A DNA stretch of 64,000 nucleotides from an uncultured Collinsella sp. (GCA_958403205.1 CATXWM010000004.1:38563-102562); one strand, 5' to 3'. Shown: positions 18,922 through 28,384, numbered from the stretch's first letter. Notes: generated by a model from the letters alone, not told the origin. Made by a program: numbers and translations.

Positions 18922-21083
18922 GCGAAAGTATCTATACGCTGCGCGTTTCGAGGGCTGCGGCAGGAGCGTATCCAACGATTTCCGATGCCTTGGCGGCAGC
19001 CGATCAGCTCTATCCGGATGCCGAGCAACCGGTGATGATTCGCGTCGATCCGGGCGAGTATTGCGAGCGGGTCGAGATTCATCGCTCGCATGTGACGATT
19101 GAGGGAGAGACGGCCGACAGCGTGCGTATCGTGGGCAGCCTGGGTGCCAAGATGCCTTCGGAGGACGGCTCGGGCGTCGACGGCACGCTCGGCACGTTTA
19201 GGACCTATACCGTTTTGGTCGATGCCGACGACGTACGGCTCGAGAACCTCACGATCGAAAACGATGCGGGCGATGGGCGCGAGGTCGGTCAAGCGATTGC
19301 CCTGTATGCTGATGGCGACCGTCTGGTTGTCGATGCCTGCTGCATTAAGGGACACCAAGACACGCTGTTTTTGGGTCCGCTGCCGCCGCATGAGGCCAAA
19401 CCGGGCGGGTTTATAGGACCCAAACAGTATGCGCCGCGCCGGGTGGGGCGCCAGTATTTTCGACGTTGCCGGATCGAGGGCGATGTCGACTTTATCTTTG
19501 GCGGCGCGCGTGCCTACTTTGAGGGGTGCGAGATTCGCTCGCTCAACCGCGATATGGACGTGAACGGCTACGTGACGGCGGCGTCGACGCCCGAAGGCGA
19601 GCCGCACGGCTTTGTGTTCCACGGCTGTTCGTTTACAGCTCCGGATGGCGTGGCGCCGGATTCGGTCTACCTGGGTCGTCCTTGGCGCGAATGGGCGCAA
19701 ACTGTGCTGATCGATTGCTGGCTGGGGCGACATATCAAGCGCGAAGGCTGGTGGGATTGGAATAAGCCGGCGGCACACAACTGCGTGCAGTATGCTGGCG
19801 CGATTCTGCATGGGCCGGCGGGTGATACTACCGGCTGGGTGCCGTGGGCGAATGAACTCGATGTGATGGCTGCCGCCGGGTACGCTCGCGAGCAGGTGCT
19901 TGCCGGTGGGGATGGCTGGGATCCCGAGGGAGGCACCGGTGATGCGGTTGAGACGGCTGGGCTATCTGTCAATGGTCGCACCGTGCACATCGAGACGTAC
20001 TGCGAAGACGAGCCTGCGCTGCGTGCCCGGCTGAAGCGCGAGGGGCGCTCTGCCGCATTTGCAGGCAAGACTCCTGCAGATTTTGAGGCATGGAAGATTG
20101 CGACCAGGACTCGTCTGTACGATGTTTTGGGCCTTTCGCTTATGGACCGCGTCCCGATTGAGATTCGTGAGCTCAGCCGCGTGCGGGTTGCCGGCGGCAT
20201 TGTGCGCACCCATGCGATGTTGCAGGTCGAGCGCGATGTTTGGATGCCGTTCTACCTGTTGGAACCGTCTCATCCTAAGCTTGATGAGCGGGGACTCAAA
20301 CGCTGTTATATCTGCCCGCATGGCCATCAGGGAGCGGGTGCTGCAAGCGTAGCCGGTGTTGCGGGCGTGCCGGCTGTCGATGATGCCGTGCGTAAGTTCA
20401 ATTACGACTACGGTCTGCGTTTGGCACGCATGGGTTACGTGACCGTCTGCCCTGATGCGCGCGGTTGGGGATACCGTCGTGACTGGAAGGGTCAGGGCGA
20501 TGACGAGAACAGCTACCTGCGCGGTACGTGTCTGAATCAAGCACGTATGGCCGAGCCACTGGGTCTTACGGTCGCGGGCCTCAACGTCTGGGACAACATG
20601 CGCTTGATCGATTACTTGGAGGCGCGCGGCGACATTGCCATGGATGACCTGGGTTGCTTTGGTTTTTCGGGTGGCGGCTACATGACGTTGTACCTGGCCG
20701 CACTCGACCCGCGTGTGCGCAAGGCGTTTGTCTCGGGCTATCTGTACGGTGTCGACGATTCGCTGCTGCATCTCAATGGCAATTGCAGCTGCAACTACAC
20801 TCCCGGACTTTGGCGCTTGCTCGACATGGGCGATATTGCCTCGCTTATTGCGCCGCGCCCGTTGTTAGTGCAAAGCTGCGAAGAGGATCATCTGAACGGT
20901 TCGCGCGGGCTGAAAAATGTTGACGAGCAGCTCGAGATCGTGCGCGATGCCTACAAGTTGCTGGGTCGCAGAGATGGCCTGCGGCACGAGGTATGTCCGG
21001 GTGAACACCATCTGGGCGTGACACATCTTGCCGAGGATATCGAATGGCTCGATTCGCACGTTGCGGAATGCGCCCGTGCATAG
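18918..21083 (+). CDS. Pectin methylesterase (CE8) fused to an alpha/beta-hydrolase esterase
   Basis: A 721-aa two-domain protein. Residues 1-330 form a CE8 beta-helix with GQAIALYADGDR, GHQDTLF, GDVDFIFG (catalytic Asp) and YLGRPWREWA. Residues about 370-720 form an alpha/beta-hydrolase with an HG oxyanion element (PHGHQGAG), nucleophile GFSGGG, acidic residue in SCEEDHLNGS and catalytic His in GEHHLGVTH, similar to acetylesterase-type hydrolases. It would remove methyl esters and, by inference, acetyl groups from the same imported pectic oligomer. No signal peptide is visible. Standalone CE8 and standalone esterase genes are normal; this order of fusion is unusual. It is coupled to the preceding esterase by an ATGA overlap. 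Confidence 0.9.
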   Translation: MSESIYTLRVSRAAAGAYPTISDALAAADQLYPDAEQPVMIRVDPGEYCERVEIHRSHVTIEGETADSVRIVGSLGAKMPSEDGSGVDGTLGTFRTYTVLVDADDVRLENLTIENDAGDGREVGQAIALYADGDRLVVDACCIKGHQDTLFLGPLPPHEAKPGGFIGPKQYAPRRVGRQYFRRCRIEGDVDFIFGGARAYFEGCEIRSLNRDMDVNGYVTAASTPEGEPHGFVFHGCSFTAPDGVAPDSVYLGRPWREWAQTVLIDCWLGRHIKREGWWDWNKPAAHNCVQYAGAILHGPAGDTTGWVPWANELDVMAAAGYAREQVLAGGDGWDPEGGTGDAVETAGLSVNGRTVHIETYCEDEPALRARLKREGRSAAFAGKTPADFEAWKIATRTRLYDVLGLSLMDRVPIEIRELSRVRVAGGIVRTHAMLQVERDVWMPFYLLEPSHPKLDERGLKRCYICPHGHQGAGAASVAGVAGVPAVDDAVRKFNYDYGLRLARMGYVTVCPDARGWGYRRDWKGQGDDENSYLRGTCLNQARMAEPLGLTVAGLNVWDNMRLIDYLEARGDIAMDDLGCFGFSGGGYMTLYLAALDPRVRKAFVSGYLYGVDDSLLHLNGNCSCNYTPGLWRLLDMGDIASLIAPRPLLVQSCEEDHLNGSRGLKNVDEQLEIVRDAYKLLGRRDGLRHEVCPGEHHLGVTHLAEDIEWLDSHVAECARA

Positions 21084-21152
21084 CCCCTCGGCATGCTGCG
21101 AATAAACGGTACGTTCCTGTATGACCGCCGATGGGCGGATGAGGAGAAGATT

Positions 21153-21821
21153 ATGGAAACGAAGAGTTTGAGTGAATCGACCATTTGCTGCTTTGGCGAT
21201 TCGACCACATGGGGCGATAACGGATGCGGCGCAGGCGGCAACGACATCTCTTGGACTTCGCATCTGGGCGCGTTGCTGGGAGGCGCGGTCGTCGAGAACT
21301 TTGGCATCAAGGGTTCGCGTATCGCCATCAAGGCCGACCGTACCGATTCGTTTGTCGAGCGCCTTGACGGTATCGACGATGCGGCCGATATCTACATCGT
21401 CTTTGGCGGCGTCAACGACTTTAGCCGCAACGTGCCGCTTGGAGAGCTCGGCAGCACGGACGTGCACGAGTTCTATGGTGCACTCGATTACCTGATCCGT
21501 ACCATCACGGCGCGCTCGCCTCGGGCAAAGCTCGTGTTTATGACGCCGTGCAAGACGAGTGGTAAGCACGAGAAGGATATCCCGGCAAGCGATGAGGCGA
21601 ACCATTTGGGGTTGACGCAGGTCGCCTACGTGCGAGCGATGCTCGAGGTCTGCGACCGCTACTCCGTGCCGGTGATTGACCTGTATGCGCAAAGCGGTAT
21701 CAGCCCGTTTTTGCCGGAGCACCGCGAGCTCTATATGCCGGACGGTCTGCATTACAGTCCTGCCGGCTATGAGCGCCTGGCGCATCGCATCGCCGCGGGT
21801 CTCACCGCCGTTTGCCGCTAA
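21153..21821 (+). CDS. SGNH/GDSL hydrolase (probable carbohydrate esterase)
   Basis: 222 aa with the four SGNH blocks: FGDSTTWG (block I Ser), the Gly region near 48, GGVNDF (block III Asn) and DGLHYSPAGY (block V Asp/His). Rhamnogalacturonan and other polysaccharide acetylesterases use this fold. ATG 21153 is preceded by GAGGAG. It is the last gene before a long palindrome that doubles as operator. Deacetylation of pectin-derived oligomers is inferred from context; the fold alone does not set substrate. Confidence 0.85.
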   Translation: METKSLSESTICCFGDSTTWGDNGCGAGGNDISWTSHLGALLGGAVVENFGIKGSRIAIKADRTDSFVERLDGIDDAADIYIVFGGVNDFSRNVPLGELGSTDVHEFYGALDYLIRTITARSPRAKLVFMTPCKTSGKHEKDIPASDEANHLGLTQVAYVRAMLEVCDRYSVPVIDLYAQSGISPFLPEHRELYMPDGLHYSPAGYERLAHRIAAGLTAVCR

Positions 21822-21836
21822 AAGTCTGCCGTTTGC

Positions 21837-21903
21837 GGGGAATATAGGGTTAACGTTCACCCTATATTCCCCGTTCGCGTTACACTAGGGGTAACGTTCA
21901 CCT
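21837..21903 (+). promoter_or_regulatory. 36-bp operator palindrome and promoter of the GH105 operon
   Basis: From 21837 to 21872 the sequence is palindromic with one mismatched pair, centred on AACGTT (GGGGAATATAGGGT on the left, ACCCTATATTCCCC on the right). A second operator, AGGGGTAACGTTCACCT, spans 21887-21903, with TACACT as a possible -10 between them. The layout parallels the uxaC and transporter promoters. The large stem could also terminate the upstream transcript. Confidence 0.7.
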
Positions 21904-21928
21904 ATCGTTTATGTCAGAGGGGACAGCA

Positions 21929-23167
21929 ATGGGTTGCAATCAAATCCTGGACCGTTATATCGAGCAGTTGATCGAAACCTCTACGCCGCAGGCGCCGGCT
22001 TGGAATATCGAAAAGATTCGCGCCGGCAAGGAGAACACCTGGAACTATATCGACGGCTGCATGATCAAGGCGCTCATCGAGCTGTACGAGATCACGGGTG
22101 AGCAGCGCTACCTGACCTTTGCCGATGACTACATCGATTTCTTTGTCCAGGACGACGGTACCATCAAGCATTACAACCCGCAGGAGTACAACCTCGATAA
22201 CGTCAATGCGGGCAAGACCCTCTACAAGCTCTATGACCTGGTGGGCAAGCCCAAGTACCGTGCCGCCATGGACACCATCTACCGCCAGCTCGAGACCCAG
22301 CCGCGCACCAAAGAAGGCGTGTTTTGGCACAAGGCCGTCTATCCCAACCAGATCTGGCTCGATGGCATGTATATGGCCCAGCCGTTCTACATGCAGTACG
22401 AGCTGAGCTTCCACAACCGTCGTGCCTGCTCGGACAGCTTCCATATGTTCCAGGTCGTGCATGACCTGATGCGCAACCCCCTCAACGGTCTGTACTATCA
22501 CGCTTACGACGCGAGCCGCAAACAGTTCTGGTGCGACCCGGTCACCGGCCTTTCGGCTAACTTCTGGCTGCGCGCCGAGGGCTGGTTTGCCATGGCACTC
22601 ATCGATACCTGGGAGCTCATGCCGCCTTCGATGTCAGCCGAGAAGGACGAGATTCGCAAGATGTTCCACGACCTGATCGATGCCATGCTGCCGTATCAGG
22701 ACGAGAAGACCGGCATGTGGCATCAGGTCATCAACCTGCCCAATATCGCCCCCAACTACCTGGAGGAGTCTGGTAGCGCGATTTTTGCCAATGCCATCAT
22801 GAAGGGCGTGCGTCTAGGCGTGCTGGGCGAGCGTTACTACCAGTACGGCCGTCGCGCCTTCGACGGCATCTGCGAGACCTGCCTGTCCGAGCATGATGGG
22901 CAGCTGGCGCTCGACAACATCTGCCTGGTCGCGGGCCTGGGCAACACCGCGCACCGCGAGGGCACGTTTGGTTACTACATGAGCGAGCCTATCGTCAAAA
23001 ACGATGCGAAGGGCGTGGCGCCGCTGGTGCTTGCCTATATCGAGACCATGCATCACGACAAACTGGCCGGCAGGCATGACCCGCTTGCTCCCTCGGGCGT
23101 GTGCTCCATCGAGGACCCGTTTGGCGGATACACCCCGGGCATCAACGCTCATAAGGGATGTGAATAA
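21929..23167 (+). CDS. Unsaturated rhamnogalacturonyl/uronyl hydrolase, family GH105
   Basis: An (alpha/alpha)6-barrel enzyme of 412 aa that hydrates and removes the 4,5-unsaturated uronic acid from lyase-generated pectin oligosaccharides. Family features are the WNYIDG region near 38, KPKYRAAMD, the substrate-binding IWLDGMYMAQPF near 145 with the catalytic-type Asp, and LRAEGWFAMALID near 215. ATG 21929 follows AGAGGGG; ATG 21911 lacks a site. No signal peptide, so it acts inside. Its product (5-keto-4-deoxyuronate) feeds the DhuI-type isomerase and KduD encoded at 27.6-29.3 kb. Confidence 0.93.
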   Translation: MGCNQILDRYIEQLIETSTPQAPAWNIEKIRAGKENTWNYIDGCMIKALIELYEITGEQRYLTFADDYIDFFVQDDGTIKHYNPQEYNLDNVNAGKTLYKLYDLVGKPKYRAAMDTIYRQLETQPRTKEGVFWHKAVYPNQIWLDGMYMAQPFYMQYELSFHNRRACSDSFHMFQVVHDLMRNPLNGLYYHAYDASRKQFWCDPVTGLSANFWLRAEGWFAMALIDTWELMPPSMSAEKDEIRKMFHDLIDAMLPYQDEKTGMWHQVINLPNIAPNYLEESGSAIFANAIMKGVRLGVLGERYYQYGRRAFDGICETCLSEHDGQLALDNICLVAGLGNTAHREGTFGYYMSEPIVKNDAKGVAPLVLAYIETMHHDKLAGRHDPLAPSGVCSIEDPFGGYTPGINAHKGCE

Positions 23168-23168
23168 C

Positions 23169-24074
23169 GTGGGGGCTATTACTCCGGGTGTGCGTTTGCA
23201 CGACCTTCCGCAGGGGACCGTCGAGGAACGCATCCGCATGGCGGGAGAGCTGGGCTTTTCGTGCATTCAGCTGCCGAGCAAGGTGCTCTACGCATCGATG
23301 GGGATCGATCGAGGCGGCCTGACCCGCGAGCTTGCCGACCATTTGCGTGCGGTGCTCGACGAGGCGGGCGTTTCGGTCGCCGTGCTCGGCTGCTATAAGA
23401 ATTTGGCGACGCCCGATCGCCAACAGCTCATGGATAACATTGCCGAGTACGAGGCATGCCTGAACTTTGCCCAGATGCTCGGCGGATGCCCGGTTGGCAC
23501 CGAGACCGGTCGCCCCAATGCGCAGAACCGCGTTGCTGACGACCGCATGACCGATGGGGCACTCGAAGCGTTTACAGACGGGCTTGCACGCGTCTGCGAT
23601 CGGGCCGAGGCCGTGGGCGGGCAAATTTTGATCGAGCCCGGTTGGAACGAGACGGTTAATACTCCGGATCGCTGCCGTGAGGTGCTGGAGCGCGTCTCGA
23701 GCCCGTCGCTCGGCGTGATCTACGACCCGGTATCGCTGCTGCACCCCAGTGTCGTTGACGAAGCGCAGGAAATCACCGCGCGCATGCTCTACTTATGCGG
23801 CAGTAAGATCCGCGTGCTGCACGCCAAGGATTTTGAGATCGTTGATAACGAGGACGGAGCCGGATGGTGCGACGGTACGGGTTCGCGCCTGGTGTGCCAC
23901 GGCGTGGGCGAGACGGGACGATATGACTTTGAGCCTGTGGTGGCCTGGGCGGCTGCCGCCTGCCCTGGGATTCCCTGCGTGGTCGAGAACAGCGTGCCGG
24001 CGACGGCGGCTGACTGCCTGGCGACACTCGAGCACATGTCCGCTCGCTGCGGGGCTTCGCATCGCGAGTTATAG
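23169..24074 (+). CDS. Sugar-phosphate isomerase/epimerase-like TIM-barrel protein
   Basis: 301 aa, xylose isomerase-like TIM barrel (AP-endonuclease 2 superfamily). Metal-binding-type acidic residues appear in LIEPGWN near 160, GVIYDPVSLLHPS near 190 and HAKDFEIVDN near 220, plus a C-terminal VVENS. The start is uncertain: GTG 23169 has AAGGGATG at suitable distance, while GTG 23160 overlaps the GH105 stop. Translational coupling to GH105 is likely either way. The substrate cannot be read from the sequence; in this operon an epimerisation or isomerisation of a uronate or rhamnose-derived sugar is plausible. Confidence 0.75.
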   Translation: MGAITPGVRLHDLPQGTVEERIRMAGELGFSCIQLPSKVLYASMGIDRGGLTRELADHLRAVLDEAGVSVAVLGCYKNLATPDRQQLMDNIAEYEACLNFAQMLGGCPVGTETGRPNAQNRVADDRMTDGALEAFTDGLARVCDRAEAVGGQILIEPGWNETVNTPDRCREVLERVSSPSLGVIYDPVSLLHPSVVDEAQEITARMLYLCGSKIRVLHAKDFEIVDNEDGAGWCDGTGSRLVCHGVGETGRYDFEPVVAWAAAACPGIPCVVENSVPATAADCLATLEHMSARCGASHREL

Positions 24075-24177
24075 CATTGGCTTTTGCCGTGTCGGCAGAT
24101 TGAGATTACCTGTATGGGGGCGGCGGTGAAGGGTCTTTATCGTCGCCTCATTGGATTGCATTAAAAAGGGGAGTTGC

Positions 24178-25395
24178 GTGGCTATCCACATTGTCGAAGA
24201 GGCGAATCGATGCCTGGGTTGTAAAAGGGCGTTCTGCCAGATTAAGGGCTGCCCGGTTCAGACGCCTATTCCTCAGGTCATCGACCTGTTCAAGCAGCGT
24301 CGTCTAGAAGAGGCGGGCGAGCTGCTGTTCCAGAACAATCCCATGAGCGCGGTCTGCTCCATGGTGTGCAACCATTCGGGCCAGTGCGAGGGCGCTTGCA
24401 TCCAGGGCCGCAAGGGCACACCCGTGCATTTCTCGAGCATCGAGAACTATATCTCAACAGCGTATTTGGATCGTAAGGAGTGGGCGCCCGCGCCGTCGTG
24501 CGGCAAACAGGTTGCTGTGGTCGGTTCCGGTCCCGCCGGTATTACCGTGGCCATTAAGATGGCCCAGCTGGGCTGTGCCGTCACGGTATTTGAACAGCGC
24601 CCCGAGATCGGCGGTGTGCTGGAGTACGGTATCCCCGAGTTCCGCCTGCCCCGTGCGCTCGTACAAAAGTACCGTCACGTGATGTGCTCGCTTGGCGTGC
24701 GCGTGCGCCCCTCGACCACCATCGGCGGCGCACTGCACATCGATGACCTGCTACGTGACGGCTACGACGCGGTCTTTGTTGGTACCGGTACCTGGCGAGC
24801 TCGAAAGTTGGGTATTCCCGGCGAGTCGCGCGGCAACGTGCTGTTTGGCATCGATTACCTGGTCGATCCTGCGAGCGTGGCAATCGGGCAGAACGTGGCG
24901 GTCATCGGTGCCGGCAATGTTGCCATGGATGTTGCCCGCACAGCCCTGCGCTCGGGCGCTCGCAAGGTCACCGTGTATGCCCGCTCGCGCCATATCTCGG
25001 CCATCGATGATGAGGTGGAGCTGACCGAGCTTGACGGTGCCGAGATTGTGTGCGGCAAGGCGATCTGTGCCATCGACGATAACGGTCCGGTCTTCGAGAC
25101 GGCTATCTTCGACGAGGAGAATAACGTGGTGGGGTACGAGGAAGAGCTCGACCATGCGTCTGCCGACACAGTTGTGATTGCGGCTTCGCAGGTGCCCAAA
25201 GACAAGCTTGTGCTTACGACGGGTGGTCTGGAGACCGACCATCGCGGCCTGCTTTCGGTCGACGAGAACGGCATGACCACCGTGCCCGGCGTCTTTGCCG
25301 CCGGCGACGTGGTTAACGGCCCGCTGACGGTTGTTCACGCCGTAGCCGGCGCCAAGCTCGCCGTCGAAGGCATGACCAGCTACCTGGGTCTCTAA
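24178..25395 (+). CDS. GltD-like NAD(P)H oxidoreductase with [4Fe-4S] N-terminus
   Basis: 405 aa, similar to the small subunit of glutamate synthase and to the NfnB/SudA-type ferredoxin:NADP reductase subunit. The N-terminus has CLGCKRAFC and KGCP plus a second cluster (CSMVCNHSGQCEGAC), typical of the Fer4_20 module. An FAD site GSGPAG lies near 120 and an NAD(P) site GAGNVAMD near 245. GTG 24178 has GGGGAG upstream. It could supply electrons to the neighbouring flavoenzyme at 25594. No glutamate synthase large subunit is near. Its link to pectin metabolism is unclear. Confidence 0.82.
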   Translation: MAIHIVEEANRCLGCKRAFCQIKGCPVQTPIPQVIDLFKQRRLEEAGELLFQNNPMSAVCSMVCNHSGQCEGACIQGRKGTPVHFSSIENYISTAYLDRKEWAPAPSCGKQVAVVGSGPAGITVAIKMAQLGCAVTVFEQRPEIGGVLEYGIPEFRLPRALVQKYRHVMCSLGVRVRPSTTIGGALHIDDLLRDGYDAVFVGTGTWRARKLGIPGESRGNVLFGIDYLVDPASVAIGQNVAVIGAGNVAMDVARTALRSGARKVTVYARSRHISAIDDEVELTELDGAEIVCGKAICAIDDNGPVFETAIFDEENNVVGYEEELDHASADTVVIAASQVPKDKLVLTTGGLETDHRGLLSVDENGMTTVPGVFAAGDVVNGPLTVVHAVAGAKLAVEGMTSYLGL

Positions 25396-25411
25396 CCCAT
25401 CCCACCCATCA

Positions 25412-25476
25412 GTTGCGGTGAAATACGGACTGTTTTGGCTATCAAAGGCCTTATCTACTCCGTATTCCACCGCAAC
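25412..25476 (+). repeat. Palindromic intergenic repeat, family 'GTTGCGGTG', copy 1 (also terminator)
   Basis: Arms of 18 bp (GTTGCGGTGAAATACGGA and its complement, one mismatch) enclose a 29-nt loop and are followed by six T. Related arms occur at 39296-39360 and 40142-40206. Here it can terminate the upstream oxidoreductase transcript. Confidence 0.85.
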
Positions 25477-25593
25477 TTTTTTGCTGGACGGTAAAAAGGC
25501 GGGGGAGGACGTACGCTCGTGAGCTTGGTGGGTGCTGATACGATAGGTACGTCTGCAAGTGCCGCCGAGCGGCTTAAACGAAAGGAAGCCTGT

Positions 25594-27543
25594 ATGGAGT
25601 CATCCGCCTACCCGATGCTCTTTAGCCCGATCAAGGTCGGTACAACCGAGGTCAAGAACCGCGTCTTTATGCCGCCGGTGTCCACCAACCTGGCCGATCG
25701 TGGCTATGTGACCGACGACTTGGTCGATCATTACCGTGCCCGTGCCAAGGGCGGCGTCGGCCTGATCATCACCGAGGTCGTGACGGTCGAGCCTACCTAT
25801 ACCTATCTGCCGGGTGACATGTGCTGCTACGACGACACGTTTATCCCTGGCTGGGAAAAGCTCGCCGCGGCCGTCCACGAGTATGGCTGCAAGATCATGC
25901 CGCAGCTCTTCCACCCCGCCTACATGGCCTTTAACATTCCGGGCACGCCGCGCCTGATCGCTCCGTCCTTCGTGGGACCGTCCTATGCCCGTGAGGCACC
26001 GCGTCCTATCACGGTCGACGAGATTCACGAGCTCACGCATCAGTTTGGCGACGCCGCTGTGCGTATGCAAAAGGCTGGCGTCGATGGCGTCGAGGTCCAT
26101 GCGGCGCATGCCCACGGCATGCTTGGCGGCTTTTTGACCCCGCTCTACAACAAGCGTACCGATGAGTACGGCGGCTCGCTCGACGCCCGCATGCGCTTCT
26201 TGCTCGAGGTCATCGCCGAGATTCGCGAGCGCTGCGGCAAGGACTTTATCATCGACGTCCGCATCTCGGGCGACGAGTACACTGATGGCGGCCTGACCCT
26301 CAACGACATGATTTACGTCTCACGTCGCCTGGAGAAGGCCGGCGTCGACATGATTCATGTGTCGGGCGGCACCACCATCAAGCGCGGCTCCGCGATTCCC
26401 GCCGCCGGTACGCAGCAGGCCTCGCACGCCGCCTGCTCGCGTGAGATTAAGAAGCACGTGAACATTCCCGTTGCCACGGTCGGCCGCATTAACGAGGCCT
26501 GGATCGCCGAGGAGCTGATCGAGGACGGCGCTGCCGACATCTGTATGATGGGCCGCGCCAATCTGTGCGATGCCGAGTTCTGCAATAAGGCCGCTGCCGG
26601 CAACGCCGACGAGATTCGTCCCTGCATCGGTTGCCTGCGCTGCCTGAACGGTATCATGTTTGGCAAGCGCATCTCCTGTACCGTCAACCCGGACGTGGAG
26701 CGCGACGAGGCCGGCTACGAGCCTGCCGCCGAGGCCAAGAACGTGCTGGTTGTGGGCGCTGGTCCTGCGGGCATGGAGGCAGCCTACATTGCCGCCAAGC
26801 GCGGCCACAACGTGGTGCTCGTGGATAAGCAGGACGAGCCGGGCGGCGAGATGCGCATCGCGGCCGTTCCGCCGGCAAAGCAGGAACTCACCCGCGTGAT
26901 CAAGTATCAGTACCGTCGCTTGGCCGAGGCCGGCGTCACATGCGTCTTTGGCACCGAGCTTTCGGCCGAGGACATTCAGCGTGACTACGCGGGCTACGAG
27001 GTTGTCCTTGCTTATGGCGCCGAGCCCATCGCCCCGGCCTTCATGCAGGGCTTTAAGCAGGTTATGACGGCTGACGACCTGTTGGGCGGCAAAGCTTTCC
27101 CGGGCAAGAAGATTGTCATCGTGGGCGGCGGCACCGTCGGTTGCGAGACGGCCGACTACCTGGCCCCGTTGGTCAACGATCTGTCGCCGGCCAACCGCGA
27201 TGTCACCGTCATCGAGATGACCAAGACGCTCGCCGCCAACGAGGGCGGTGCCGGTCGCGCGGTGCTCATCACGCGCATGCTCTCCAAGGGCGTTCACGTG
27301 CTGACCGAGGCCAAGGTGACCGAGATTACTGAGGATGCCATCAGCTACGAGAAGGATGGCGAGGTCCACACCATCGCCGATGCCGATACGCTGGTGCTTG
27401 CCATGGGCTATCGTCCCAATACCAAGCTGGCCGACGACCTGGCTGCAGCCGGTGTTGCCACCCACGTGCTGGGCGATGCCAACAAGTGCGGCAACATCCG
27501 CGATGCTATTGGCGACGGCTACAAGATCGCCTGCGAGCTCTAG
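25594..27543 (+). CDS. Old Yellow Enzyme-family NADH:flavin oxidoreductase (2,4-dienoyl-CoA reductase type)
   Basis: 649 aa in the order of FadH-like enzymes: an FMN TIM barrel (about 1-340), a Cys cluster CIGCLRC with a distal Cys (CTVNP) for [4Fe-4S], then FAD- (GAGPAGMEA near 395) and NAD-binding (GGGTVGCE near 510) domains. AAGGAAG precedes ATG 25594. Enzymes of this class reduce enoates, dienoyl-CoAs, or in gut Coriobacteria a range of plant phenolics and steroids. A phenolic acid released from pectin side chains by the esterases upstream would be an attractive substrate, but this is speculation. Confidence 0.87.
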   Translation: MESSAYPMLFSPIKVGTTEVKNRVFMPPVSTNLADRGYVTDDLVDHYRARAKGGVGLIITEVVTVEPTYTYLPGDMCCYDDTFIPGWEKLAAAVHEYGCKIMPQLFHPAYMAFNIPGTPRLIAPSFVGPSYAREAPRPITVDEIHELTHQFGDAAVRMQKAGVDGVEVHAAHAHGMLGGFLTPLYNKRTDEYGGSLDARMRFLLEVIAEIRERCGKDFIIDVRISGDEYTDGGLTLNDMIYVSRRLEKAGVDMIHVSGGTTIKRGSAIPAAGTQQASHAACSREIKKHVNIPVATVGRINEAWIAEELIEDGAADICMMGRANLCDAEFCNKAAAGNADEIRPCIGCLRCLNGIMFGKRISCTVNPDVERDEAGYEPAAEAKNVLVVGAGPAGMEAAYIAAKRGHNVVLVDKQDEPGGEMRIAAVPPAKQELTRVIKYQYRRLAEAGVTCVFGTELSAEDIQRDYAGYEVVLAYGAEPIAPAFMQGFKQVMTADDLLGGKAFPGKKIVIVGGGTVGCETADYLAPLVNDLSPANRDVTVIEMTKTLAANEGGAGRAVLITRMLSKGVHVLTEAKVTEITEDAISYEKDGEVHTIADADTLVLAMGYRPNTKLADDLAAAGVATHVLGDANKCGNIRDAIGDGYKIACEL

Positions 27544-27600
27544 TCAACCCCTTGGCGCATGTGGGGCCTATCCCCACGGCGTCAGTCGGTAGATAGCAAA

Positions 27601-27638
27601 AAGCGACGGCCGTCCCATATGTGGGACGGCCGTCGCTT
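27601..27638. terminator. Bidirectional terminator between convergent genes
   Basis: AAGCGACGGCCGTCCC and its exact complement form a 16-bp stem with loop ATATGT. It serves the flavoenzyme gene (+) and the isomerase gene (-). Confidence 0.85.
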
Positions 27639-27663
27639 GCGTTAGCAGCAATGAACCGTGCGA

Positions 27664-28305
27664 TTAGAGCCCCAGGATCTCCTTGACCTTGGCGATGATG
27701 GTCTCATCGGTGGCGTTGGCAAAGAAGTACTCCTGGAAGTGCTCGCCAGCCAGGGCGCCGCGGACCAGGTCCTGATCGATCTCGCCCAGGACGTCGACGA
27801 GCGGGCGCATGGTCACAGCGCGCACGCCGTCGAGGATCTTCTTGTTGCGCTGCTCGGGCTCAACGCGCTCGGCAGGATAGCCGTTGCCCGAACCAAAGCC
27901 GAAGAGCTTCTCGAAGGTGTACTCAAGATTGAGCTCCTGGCCCCAGCCGTTTTTAAGAGCGAAGGGCATGGCGACGGCGTTGCCATCGTTGACCTGGGCA
28001 AAGGTGTAGGCGTCGAGCGGGTCGGCAACATGGCCGCACAGCACGCCGGGGAAGGAGTTGCAGGCGAGCATAGCGCCCTCGCCGGTGCCGCAGCCGGTCA
28101 CGACGTAGTCGGCAGCGCCGGAGTTGAGCAGCACGGCGGCAAGGATGCCGTTCTGCACGTAGGTGAGGGGCTTGGAGTCGGCGTCGGCATACATGCCATA
28201 GTTAAAGACGGTGTGGCCCATGGGCTCGACAACCTTCTTAAGGGCAGCCTCAATCATAGGGTTCTTGGAGTTCTGAGAGTTCTCATTGATCAGAGCGATT
28301 TTCAT
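27664..28305 (-). CDS. RpiB/LacAB-family isomerase, probable DhuI-type 5-keto-4-deoxyuronate isomerase
   Basis: 213 aa, with the N-terminal half resembling ribose-5-phosphate isomerase B (MKIALINENSQN, GCGTGEGAMLACN). Members of this family next to kduD act as DhuI, isomerising 4-deoxy-L-threo-5-hexosulose uronate to the KduD substrate, replacing KduI. No KduI gene is seen in the window, and GH105 makes exactly this substrate, so the assignment is well supported by context. A TTTTCATG-type start with AGGTTACC upstream lies at 28305. It is downstream of kduD in the same direction, 202 nt away, with a large foldback between them. Confidence 0.82.
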   Translation of the reverse strand: MKIALINENSQNSKNPMIEAALKKVVEPMGHTVFNYGMYADADSKPLTYVQNGILAAVLLNSGAADYVVTGCGTGEGAMLACNSFPGVLCGHVADPLDAYTFAQVNDGNAVAMPFALKNGWGQELNLEYTFEKLFGFGSGNGYPAERVEPEQRNKKILDGVRAVTMRPLVDVLGEIDQDLVRGALAGEHFQEYFFANATDETIIAKVKEILGL

Positions 28306-28384
28306 GATAGGTAACCTTCCACTATTTTCTAAATTAATGGTTCGTTATGTTGCATGGCATCTCCAACAGAGAAGCCGCTCTGCG

